From: an uncultured Clostridia bacterium
Lineage (GTDB): Bacteria > Bacillota > Clostridia > Oscillospirales > Acutalibacteraceae
Reading direction: 5' to 3'
Length of the DNA: 5,867 nt
NCBI GenBank assembly: GCA_946002045.1
Contig: CAMFYM010000088.1
Coordinates: 1-5,867 of the forward strand
Shown one piece after another: positions 1-5,604 of the stretch (the stretch's first letter is position 1; every line of letters begins with the position of its first letter). The notes beneath the pieces were generated by a model. That model searched no databases and had not been told where the DNA came from. It saw nothing but the letters and a program-made list of their open reading frames with translations. Both the position numbers and the translations under genes were made by a program.

Positions 1-707
1 CCTGCTTTATCCCACTCACCTTTAACGCCCATTGCGTCACAGCCCATAGTAAAATGAAATTGTGCAATACCCAAATCAATGCTTTTGTCTGAATAAGGCT
101 GATCAACATAGCCACGCATCTCACCGTTTTCGTACCTAAAATGAACAGGCCTGCTGTTTGTGCTTGAGGGCGCCTTTTCCACCAAGGTCATTGCATACTC
201 AAAATACTCAGGCAGCTTTTTATCGCACACCTCTATCATTTTTTGATAAGGCTTGCTGTTTTTGTGAGTAACATTGTGCATTATTTTTTCCTTTGGGCTT
301 AGCTTGCTTTTAACATTACCGATAACCAATAAGCCGTAAAGCCTTAATCCTTCAGGCAAATCAATCAACGACAGCGCCTTGTTCTCGTCATAGGTGCCTG
401 TTACCCAACAGGTGCCCAAGCCGTGATATGTGCACTGCAAGGCAATGGACTCACCAAAATAGCCAAGCTTAATTCTTGTTATCTCCGAATCGTCGCCACA
501 AAGAGCAATGGCAGAAAATCTGCCACCAAACACAACAAATGCAGATGACGCTTCCTGAATAAACTGCAAATGCATATCTGCCTTTTTGTTAACAATATCC
601 ACTAAATCCTGAATAACCTGCATTGTTGCGCTGTCAAGAGGGCGTGACTGATAGGACCTTCTTGACTGACGCATATCTATTGCTTTTATATATTCCTGTG
701 TTGTCAT
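1..707 (-). CDS. Nitroreductase-family FMN protein (TM1586-like), C-terminus cut by window edge
   Basis: About 235 residues are visible; the stop codon lies beyond the left edge. The N-terminus carries the nitroreductase hallmark of a basic cluster, MRQSRRSYQSRPLD (about residues 12-25), which in the family contacts FMN phosphate. The middle has the segment YFGESIALQCTYHGLGTCWV, whose GLGTCWV is typical of the family's second half. A late GIAQFHFTMG helix and GVKGEW motif match the tandem layout of the TM1586-type putative nitroreductases (PF14512 by recollection). It is a probable cytosolic NAD(P)H-dependent flavin oxidoreductase; the substrate cannot be told. The start is the ATG at 707, preceded by an AGGATGATG Shine-Dalgarno stretch; the ATGs within that stretch are out of frame. 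It lies 42 bases downstream of asnB on the same strand with no terminator between them, and it also has its own promoter. Family assignment is fairly sure, function is not. Confidence 0.85.
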   Translation of the reverse strand, partial: MTTQEYIKAIDMRQSRRSYQSRPLDSATMQVIQDLVDIVNKKADMHLQFIQEASSAFVVFGGRFSAIALCGDDSEITRIKLGYFGESIALQCTYHGLGTCWVTGTYDENKALSLIDLPEGLRLYGLLVIGNVKSKLSPKEKIMHNVTHKNSKPYQKMIEVCDKKLPEYFEYAMTLVEKAPSSTNSRPVHFRYENGEMRGYVDQPYSDKSIDLGIAQFHFTMGCDAMGVKGEWDKA

Positions 708-737
708 ATTTCATCATCCTACAAATATTATAGCTTG

Positions 738-766
738 ATTATACCATATTCAAATATCAAACTCAA
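738..766 (-). promoter_or_regulatory. Promoter for the nitroreductase gene, overlapping the 3' end of asnB
   Basis: Read on the minus strand, TTGAGT (761-766) is followed by a 17-base spacer and a perfect TATAAT (738-743). This sigma-A-type arrangement sits about 30 bases upstream of the nitroreductase ATG. The -35 box lies within the last codons of asnB (stop at 750-752). The gene could therefore be expressed independently as well as by read-through from asnB. Confidence 0.65.
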
Positions 767-2573
767 CATTGTAATTTTTTATCCACACATATATTTGATA
801 AATGTATGCAAGCACCTGTGGCACCTGCATAAGCTGACCGTACCATGGCTCCGTCATAGAATTCGGATTTTTCATCATCAGCCTTACTGCATCAGCATTA
901 AGCATATGGGATAGTGGGGTATCCTTATCATCTAACGCCTGATTAACAAGCTCACACACGCAGTTAAAATAAATCGGATTGTGGGTTTTAGGATAAGGAC
1001 TTTTCTTTCTCCAAGCGATGTCATAGGGCAAATCATTTTCAAACGCCTTGCGCAAAATTCCCTTTTCTCTGCCCTCATACGCCTTAATGCTCCAAGGCAT
1101 ATTATAGGCATACTCCACCAGCCGATAGTCACAAAACGGCACACGAACCTCCAGCGATGACTCCATACTCATAACATCCTTTCGTGCAAGGAGTGTTTGC
1201 ATAAACCAATTAAGATTTAGCACAAACATCTCTCTCATCCGTCTTTCCTCTGCCGTGTCTGTGTCAAGATAGGATGTCTGCTTCACCGTCATTTCATAGG
1301 CATTTCTTACATATTCCTCGCCCTTTGGCAAAAATCCGTCACGCAGAATATTGCGCCTTGCGCCCTGTGACCTTGCCCATGGGAAGCAATCCTCAAACAG
1401 TATTTCCTTTCTGTGATACCAAGGGTAGCCACCAAAAATCTCGTCGGCACACTCGCCTGAAAGACAAACGGTATGACCCTTTTTAACCTGCCTGCAAAAC
1501 AGCAAAAGGGACGAATCAACATCTGCAAAGCCGGGAACACATCTTGCTATTACAGATTCTTCCAGCGCATCTGCAACATCTGCGTTATCAAGAACAATAT
1601 TGTGATGATTTGAGCCTATATAATCTGCCATTATTCCGATATAATCCGAGTCCTTGTTAGGCTGGAACAGGCTTTTTTTGAAATAAATATCATTGTCAAC
1701 ATAATCAACGGAATAGGTGTCAAGCTGCTTGCCCTTTTGCCTGTAATAATCACCGGCAATATTGGAAATAATTGACGAATCAAGACCACCACTTAAAAAT
1801 GTGGCAAGAGGAACATCACTCACTAACTGACGCTCAATAGAGTCCTTAACCAAATAATGAGTATGCTCTATTGCATCAATAACACTCTCCCTGCTTTCAC
1901 AGGCAGTTAATTTCCAATAGCAATTCTGCTTTATTTTTCCGTTTTTATATATCAAATAATGAGCAGGCAGCAGCTCGTCAATATCCCTGAAAATGCCGTT
2001 GCCAAGGGTTTTTGCAGGACCAAGCATGAATATTTCATTTAGTCCTGCTTCGTCAACAACAGGCTTAATTTGAGGAATACACAACAGACTGTTTATCCTG
2101 CTGGCAAAGGCAAAGGTATCACCGATTTTAGAATAATAGCAGGGCTTAACCCCAATTCTGTCACGGGCAAGAAACAGGCAATCCTCCACCTCGTCATAAA
2201 CGGCATAGGCAAAAATTCCGTTAAGCTTTTTTACGCTTTCCTCCTGCCACCTGTCATATGCCTTTAGTACTACCTCAGTGTCACAATGACTGTCAAAGGT
2301 GTAGCCAAGGGAGATAAGCTCATCTCTTACCTCCTTTGTGTTATATATCTCACCGTTATACACAATAATATACTTGCCAAATCGCATTGGCTGACTTCCC
2401 TTTTCAACATCTATTACAGCAAGCCTGCGATGAATAAGTGCAGCTGTGGGAGTCACATACTCTCCACTACTGTCGGGTCCACGCATTTTTAGTGTATTGC
2501 TGATATTCTTTATTAGATTTTTCTCATTTCTTAAATCTATGGACTTTGATAATATTCCTGCAATTCCACACAT
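750..2573 (-). CDS. asnB: Asparagine synthetase (glutamine-hydrolysing), AsnB
   Basis: This 607-residue cytosolic enzyme makes asparagine from aspartate, ATP and glutamine. The N-terminal class II glutamine amidotransferase domain (about 1-200) starts MCGIAG, with Cys2 as the nucleophile exposed after Met removal. It also shows RGPD (31-34), HRRLAVID with the catalytic-type Arg (48-55) and YNGEIYN. The synthetase domain has the ATP pyrophosphate loop SGGLDSS (261-267) and SGECADEIFGGY (from 372; Cys where many homologues have Gly). The C-terminal part carries a YAYNMP segment and an RKAF...WRKKSPYPKT segment. Length fits the longer AsnB group of Bacillus and Clostridia. The frame stays open 32 codons further upstream, but the amidotransferase needs a free N-terminal Cys, so the ATG at 2573 is chosen; a modest GGGA Shine-Dalgarno precedes it by 7 bases. 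That ribosome site lies in the arm of a large hairpin. The gene has its own promoter, and the nitroreductase follows within 42 bases. Confidence 0.95.
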   Translation of the reverse strand: MCGIAGILSKSIDLRNEKNLIKNISNTLKMRGPDSSGEYVTPTAALIHRRLAVIDVEKGSQPMRFGKYIIVYNGEIYNTKEVRDELISLGYTFDSHCDTEVVLKAYDRWQEESVKKLNGIFAYAVYDEVEDCLFLARDRIGVKPCYYSKIGDTFAFASRINSLLCIPQIKPVVDEAGLNEIFMLGPAKTLGNGIFRDIDELLPAHYLIYKNGKIKQNCYWKLTACESRESVIDAIEHTHYLVKDSIERQLVSDVPLATFLSGGLDSSIISNIAGDYYRQKGKQLDTYSVDYVDNDIYFKKSLFQPNKDSDYIGIMADYIGSNHHNIVLDNADVADALEESVIARCVPGFADVDSSLLLFCRQVKKGHTVCLSGECADEIFGGYPWYHRKEILFEDCFPWARSQGARRNILRDGFLPKGEEYVRNAYEMTVKQTSYLDTDTAEERRMREMFVLNLNWFMQTLLARKDVMSMESSLEVRVPFCDYRLVEYAYNMPWSIKAYEGREKGILRKAFENDLPYDIAWRKKSPYPKTHNPIYFNCVCELVNQALDDKDTPLSHMLNADAVRLMMKNPNSMTEPWYGQLMQVPQVLAYIYQIYVWIKNYNVEFDI

Positions 2574-2574
2574 A

Positions 2575-2664
2575 TAAATTCCCATAGCCTTTCCGGCTAC
2601 AAATAGTTTATAAAAAATTCCTAACGCCTTATTGTAGCCGGATAAGGCGTATAATGGGAATTTA
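2575..2664 (-). repeat. Long imperfect hairpin covering the asnB ribosome site (third of three stems)
   Basis: The outer arms TAAATTCCCAT (2654-2664) and ATGGGAATTTA (2575-2585) pair perfectly over 11 bases. Inside them GCCTT (2644-2648) pairs with AAGGC (2587-2591), and TCCGGCTACAA (2632-2642) pairs with TTGTAGCCGGA (2592-2602). This makes about 27 base pairs, with a bulged A, a five-base bulge against one base, and a 29-base loop. The GGGA that serves as the asnB ribosome site is in the outer arm. The structure is either an RNA control element or the end of a dispersed palindromic repeat inserted against the gene; the sequence alone does not decide. Confidence 0.75.
2624..2650 (-). repeat. 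Alternative 9-bp hairpin, mutually exclusive with the large asnB-leader stem
   Basis: ACGCCTTAT (2642-2650) pairs perfectly with ATAAGGCGT (2624-2632) around a nine-base loop CCGGCTACA. Those loop bases and part of the left stem are exactly the ones that pair with the distal arm in the large stem, so the two folds compete. A run of six T residues follows (2613-2618) but starts about five bases after the stem, so it is a poor Rho-independent terminator as it stands. Confidence 0.55.
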
Positions 2665-2669
2665 GTCAT

Positions 2670-2699
2670 CTCAAAATTATGCCTTTGGCAAATTTTGAG
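2670..2699 (-). repeat. Second hairpin of the asnB leader
   Basis: CTCAAAATT (2691-2699) pairs with AATTTTGAG (2670-2678), and inside them TGCC pairs with GGCA across an AAA loop, with one bulged T. That gives 13 base pairs. It contains the stop codon of the small leader ORF and ends directly against the upstream in-frame ATG at 2669. No T-run follows, so it is not a simple terminator. Confidence 0.75.
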
Positions 2700-2730
2700 G
2701 ACAATACAATTGGATAGTGTGATTTTTCAC
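2677..2730 (-). CDS. Possible 17-residue leader peptide upstream of asnB
   Basis: A GTG codon at 2730 lies five bases after a good Shine-Dalgarno, GAGGTG, and opens a 17-codon frame reading MKNHTIQLYCPQNLPKA (GTG read as Met) before TAA. It starts about ten bases after the predicted transcription start and runs through the first two hairpins. The next in-frame-with-asnB ATG (2669) is eight bases beyond the stop, close enough for reinitiation. It is not rich in Asn codons (two AAT), so classical asparagine attenuation is not supported. It may simply be a chance frame in a repeat element. No homologue is recognised. Confidence 0.35.
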   Translation of the reverse strand: MKNHTIQLYCPQNLPKA

Positions 2731-2736
2731 ACTATC
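2713..2736 (-). repeat. First hairpin of the asnB leader, perfect 10-bp palindrome
   Basis: GATAGTGTGA pairs perfectly with TCACACTATC around an AAAA loop. It starts at the last base of the GAGGTG Shine-Dalgarno of the possible leader ORF and contains its GTG start, so folding would tend to hide that start. The palindrome reads equally well on both strands and has no T-tail, which argues against a terminator. It could also be an operator for a dimeric regulator. Confidence 0.75.
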
Positions 2737-2747
2737 ACCTCTTATGT

Positions 2748-2776
2748 ATTATATGCACCTTGCAGAAAGTGTTTAA
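2748..2776 (-). promoter_or_regulatory. Probable asnB promoter
   Basis: On the minus strand a perfect TATAAT (2748-2753) lies 17 bases after TTAAAC (2771-2776), which matches the -35 consensus only weakly (3 of 6). It sits between the terminator of the previous operon and the structured leader. Transcription would begin near 2741, giving an asnB leader of roughly 165-170 bases that contains all three hairpins. The weak -35 suggests activation or modest basal output. Confidence 0.55.
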
Positions 2777-2784
2777 TCAACATA

Positions 2785-2820
2785 TAAAAAAGGCGTGCCG
2801 ACGCAAAATCGACACACCTT
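2785..2820 (-). terminator. Rho-independent terminator of the flavodiiron operon
   Basis: On the minus strand a 12-bp stem (AAGGTGTGTCGA with TCGGCACGCCTT) surrounds a seven-base loop and runs into six T residues. Two of the pairs are G-U, which work only in the minus-strand RNA; this shows the terminator serves the genes at 2831-4317. It starts ten bases after the small ORF's stop codon. Confidence 0.9.
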
Positions 2821-2830
2821 AAAATATTTT

Positions 2831-3157
2831 TTACAGTCTTTTTTTACCCTTTTTATAAACAGCAAGGATTTTTGGATTACTTTCCTTTAACACATTTTTG
2901 TCAAGGACGATAAAGTCTGCCCTTTCGCCCTCCTGCAAGACCTTGCAATGAGCGTGAGAAATATCGTAATAAACCATATCGTTAATCAGTGGAATAACAC
3001 AAGCTCCGTTAAGGTCAACCACTCTTTCGCTATCATAGCAAATAGGTGTGTTGTAGCCTACATAAGCAATCTTCCTGCCGTTAACCACCATAACAGAGCA
3101 AATATCGCCATGGCTGTTAAGGGTAATAAAATCAGCATTTTTATATACGGTAATCAT
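2831..3157 (-). CDS. Barrel-less amidohydrolase-like small protein (likely internal-deletion remnant)
   Basis: This 108-residue ORF resembles the two ends of a metal-dependent amidohydrolase joined together. Residues 1-56 (MITVYKNADFITLN, then VVNGRKIAYVGYN and VVDLNGACVIP) match the N-terminal strands that normally lead into the PGFID-H-H metal site. Residues 73-108 (VLQEGERADFIVLD and ILAVYKKGKKRL) match the C-terminal strands that complete the small beta-sandwich. The catalytic TIM barrel and its metal-binding His-x-His are absent, so hydrolase activity is not expected. The frame is open and uninterrupted, so it may still make a small beta-domain protein. It begins five bases after the flavodiiron stop codon with only a weak ribosome site, which suggests translational coupling, and a terminator follows. 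It could be a pseudogene or a domesticated fragment. No exact family is recognised. Confidence 0.7.
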   Translation of the reverse strand: MITVYKNADFITLNSHGDICSVMVVNGRKIAYVGYNTPICYDSERVVDLNGACVIPLINDMVYYDISHAHCKVLQEGERADFIVLDKNVLKESNPKILAVYKKGKKRL

Positions 3158-3162
3158 ATCAC

Positions 3163-4317
3163 TTACTTAATATCCTCTGCCAGCTTCTTAAGCTGCTCAA
3201 TATTCTCCTGTGTTACACGGGTTTTTATTGTAACTGTGTCACCCACAAATGTGATGTTCTTCATTTGCTCAAATTCAGCCTTCATTGCTCTTGCAGCAGT
3301 GGGCGCCCATGAGCCGTTCTCAACAAAAGCAACCTTTCTGTTTTGGAAGGACTTGCTCTTAAGATGATGAATATAATCTGCCATTGGAGCAAAAACACCA
3401 CCGTCGTAGCTTGATGCCATACAAAGAAGGGTGCTGTGTCTAAAGGAATCCTCAACACATTCTGCAATATCATCTCTTGAAATGTCGGCGATTGCAACCT
3501 TTGGGCAGCCTGCCTCCTCTAAAAATCCCTTCATCATTTCTGCTGCCTTGGCAGTATTACCGTGGATTGAAGCATAGGCAATGAAAACGCCCTCATCCTC
3601 CGGCTCATATGCTGACCAGGTGTTGTAAAGGTCAAGAACCTGTGGAATTGTGTCTGTAAGAATAGGGCCGTGAAGTGGGCAAATAGTGTTAATTTCAAGA
3701 TTTGCTGCCTTTTTAAGCAAAGCCTGTACCTGTGCACCGTACTTGCCAACAATGTTGAAATAATATCTTCTTGCCTCACAGGACCAGCCCTCGTCTGCAT
3801 CAATAGCACCAAACTTACCGAAGGCATCGGCAGAGAACAATACCTTTTCACTGCTCTCGTATGAAAGCATAACCTCAGGCCAGTGCACCATAGGAGCCAT
3901 TATAAAGTTTAAGGTGTGACTGCCAAGCTCAAGAGCTTCTCCCTCTTTTTTATCAATAACTCTGCTCATATCAACATCTGCAAATTGTGGGAGCATCTGC
4001 TTTGCCTTTGCAGAGCAAACAATCTGCATTTCAGGATAAAGGGCACACACCTCATCAATAAGGGCACTATGGTCAGGCTCAAGATGCTGAACAACAAGAT
4101 AATCAGGTGATTTGCCGTTAAGAACTGCCTTCAAATTTTCAAGCCACTTGTCTGCAACAACGGCATCTGCTGTGTCCATAACAGCAATTTTTTCATCAAG
4201 AATAACATATGAATTATATGACATACCGTTTGGAATAATATATTGACTTTCAAAAAGGTCAAGGTCATAAACGCTTGCGCCTATGTATTTAATACTATTT
4301 GAAATCTCAGTACTCAT
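3163..4317 (-). CDS. fprA: Class A flavodiiron protein (O2/NO reductase, FprA type)
   Basis: This 384-residue cytosolic enzyme should reduce O2 to water, or NO to N2O, using electrons delivered to its FMN, commonly by a rubredoxin or similar donor. The N-terminal metallo-beta-lactamase-like domain (about 1-240) carries every diiron ligand: H78-x-E80-x-D82-H83, H145 (62 residues later), D164 (18 later) and H216 in CPLHGP. The C-terminal flavodoxin domain (about 244-384) has the FMN-phosphate loop YASIHGNT, then ASSYDGG and ENGSWAPTAAR for the flavin ring. No rubredoxin or flavin-reductase domain is fused, hence class A. The spacing from D164 to H216 is about nine residues shorter than in the classic Desulfovibrio and Moorella enzymes. 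The start at 4317 is chosen over an ATG 14 codons upstream because it alone has a strong GGAGGAGAT site. The small amidohydrolase-like ORF follows five bases after the stop. Confidence 0.95.
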   Translation of the reverse strand: MSTEISNSIKYIGASVYDLDLFESQYIIPNGMSYNSYVILDEKIAVMDTADAVVADKWLENLKAVLNGKSPDYLVVQHLEPDHSALIDEVCALYPEMQIVCSAKAKQMLPQFADVDMSRVIDKKEGEALELGSHTLNFIMAPMVHWPEVMLSYESSEKVLFSADAFGKFGAIDADEGWSCEARRYYFNIVGKYGAQVQALLKKAANLEINTICPLHGPILTDTIPQVLDLYNTWSAYEPEDEGVFIAYASIHGNTAKAAEMMKGFLEEAGCPKVAIADISRDDIAECVEDSFRHSTLLCMASSYDGGVFAPMADYIHHLKSKSFQNRKVAFVENGSWAPTAARAMKAEFEQMKNITFVGDTVTIKTRVTQENIEQLKKLAEDIK

Positions 4318-4349
4318 AAAAACTATCTCCTCCAAAATATTATAAAGAC

Positions 4350-4378
4350 ATAATAGCACAATCGTTTGTCATATGCAA
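4350..4378 (-). promoter_or_regulatory. Probable promoter of the flavodiiron operon
   Basis: On the minus strand TTGCAT (4373-4378) is followed by 17 bases and TATTAT (4350-4355), placing the start of transcription just upstream of the GGAGGAGAT site. A second TATAAT-like hexamer lies nearer the gene but lacks a matching -35. The 5' leader would be only about 25-30 bases. No obvious palindromic operator was found. Confidence 0.55.
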
Positions 4379-4386
4379 TGTTTTTA

Positions 4387-4415
4387 TTGAAATCATTACT
4401 CACCAATGGTATAAT
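4387..4415 (+). promoter_or_regulatory. Strong promoter of the acyltransferase gene
   Basis: TTGAAA (4387-4392), a 17-base spacer and a perfect TATAAT (4410-4415) preceded by TGG form an extended -10 sigma-A-type promoter. It fires rightward, back to back with the flavodiiron promoter: the two -35 boxes are only eight bases apart. Confidence 0.75.
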
Positions 4416-4451
4416 TTTATTAGCATTAACAGAATATTCAGAGGTGAGCTT

Positions 4452-5552
4452 GTGGGACTTACAAAAAGGGATTCACTTTGTCTAAAAGGAATCAGTATTA
4501 TAATAATGATGTTTCATCATCTTTATTGCTCAACAAACAGATTTGCAGATTACGATGTTAATTTTGAGCCGTTCACACAAAATCAAATCGTCAATTTGGC
4601 GTTGTACTTTAAAATTTGTGTTTCTATTTTTGTTTTTATTACAGGATACGGACTGTATAAATCTATCTGCAAGACGGAATTTAATAAAAACAGTATAACA
4701 AAATGGGGTGTTGACAGATATATAAAAACTCTTTCGGGCTTTTGGTTTATATACATAATCGCCTTTGTTGTAACAATGATTATTAACAAGTACCCTGTTG
4801 AGATATTTTTTGAAGGGTCAAGGCTTCGTGGGTTAACCTATATGGCGTTCGACTTTTTAGGGCTTGCTAATTTATTCTCAACGCCGACCCTGTGTGGTAC
4901 ATGGTGGTATATGAGTGCTGCCATTGTATTTATTTTTTGTGTGCCTTTGATATTCAAAATAAAAGAACGTGTCGGCTACCTTCCAATTATCGTTGTTGTT
5001 ACTGCGCTGCCACGAGTATTAAAGGTTGGCTATCCGGGAACTGTTAATCTGTTCACCTTTATGCTTATTCTTATCTTTGGTATGATGTGTGCCGAATACA
5101 ATACTTTTGAAAAAATATCCGAAATATTCAAAAAGAACAAGCTAATCTATGCTGTGTCAATAGTGGTGCTTACGGTAATTATTTTGGCTTCAATCAGACT
5201 GCTTTATGTTGTTAGCTATGAAAAGGCATGGGAGCTTCAGCTTAACTTTATTCCTATTTTGTTTATTATTCTTTGCAGATATACAGTTGTCAGAATACCT
5301 ATTGTTAACAACGCCTTGGAATTTATCGGCAAGCATTCAATGACAATCTTTTTGACTCACACATTTATTAGGTATAATTATTTAACCGACCTGATTTATA
5401 ATCAAAAAAGCTTTATTGTTTCATTTTTCCTGTTATTAGGCTTGGCAATAATTCTTGCAGTTGTTATCGATACATTTAAGTCCCTGATAAAATTCGACAA
5501 GCTGGTGGAAAAAGGAATAAGCACAATGAATAAAAAATTCTTTGATAAATAA
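4452..5552 (+). CDS. Integral-membrane acyltransferase, acyltransferase-3 family
   Basis: This 366-residue protein has about ten hydrophobic membrane segments (roughly 13-26, 52-68, 95-112, 151-170, 176-190, 197-214, 230-254, 262-280, 293-310 and 322-342). Family signatures are the first helix LKGISIIIMMFHH, in which Lys12 precedes His23 by eleven positions as in the family's Arg-x10-His element; GTWWYMSAA (149-157) before the fourth helix; and GKHSMTIFLTH (293-303) near the end. Such enzymes move acetyl or other acyl groups from the cytoplasm onto cell-surface polysaccharide, peptidoglycan or lipid; the acceptor cannot be told here because there are no neighbouring glycosyltransferases. The start is GTG at 4452, four bases after GAGGTGA. 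The gene stands alone, opposite in strand to every neighbour and visibly richer in A/T, which may reflect its Phe/Ile-rich membrane content or a later insertion between two oxygen-defence genes. Confidence 0.88.
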   Translation: MGLTKRDSLCLKGISIIIMMFHHLYCSTNRFADYDVNFEPFTQNQIVNLALYFKICVSIFVFITGYGLYKSICKTEFNKNSITKWGVDRYIKTLSGFWFIYIIAFVVTMIINKYPVEIFFEGSRLRGLTYMAFDFLGLANLFSTPTLCGTWWYMSAAIVFIFCVPLIFKIKERVGYLPIIVVVTALPRVLKVGYPGTVNLFTFMLILIFGMMCAEYNTFEKISEIFKKNKLIYAVSIVVLTVIILASIRLLYVVSYEKAWELQLNFIPILFIILCRYTVVRIPIVNNALEFIGKHSMTIFLTHTFIRYNYLTDLIYNQKSFIVSFFLLLGLAIILAVVIDTFKSLIKFDKLVEKGISTMNKKFFDK

Positions 5553-5560
5553 ATTTTTAC

Positions 5561-5600
5561 AAAAAAACGGAGTGGCTTTCGTGCCACTCCGTTTGCTGTT
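5561..5600. terminator. Bidirectional terminator between convergent genes
   Basis: ACGGAGTGGC (5567-5576) pairs perfectly with GCCACTCCGT (5583-5592) around a six-base loop. On the minus strand the stem is followed by seven T residues (complement of the A-run at 5561-5567), a strong terminator for the rubrerythrin gene. On the plus strand it is followed by TTTGCTGTTTTT, an adequate tail for the acyltransferase. Confidence 0.9.
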
Positions 5601-5604
5601 TTTA

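Noticed and set aside
708..749. A terminator between asnB and the nitroreductase gene
   Set aside because: No stable GC-rich stem with a T-run is visible in these 42 bases; only a promoter is supported.
2574..2669. A 32-codon N-terminal extension of AsnB starting at 2669
   Set aside because: Class II amidotransferases need Cys directly after the initiator Met; MCGIAG at 2573 is the family start, and the extension is encoded by the palindromic stem. Kept only as a hypothesis under findings.
2575..2736. A CRISPR array or insertion-sequence ends
   Set aside because: The three hairpins differ from one another and are not regularly spaced direct repeats; no transposase gene or target-site duplication was evident.
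2571..2745. A T-box or asparagine-attenuation leader for asnB
   Set aside because: No T-box-like consensus was seen, and the possible leader peptide has only two Asn codons that are not adjacent.
2948..3367. A 139-codon plus-strand frame antisense to the flavodiiron protein and the small ORF
   Set aside because: It spans the junction of two well-supported minus-strand genes, shows no family motifs and has no convincing promoter or ribosome site.
4318..4359. A 14-codon upstream start for the flavodiiron protein
   Set aside because: It would place the GGAGGAGAT ribosome site inside the coding region, it overlaps the -10 box, and the family begins near MSTEIS.
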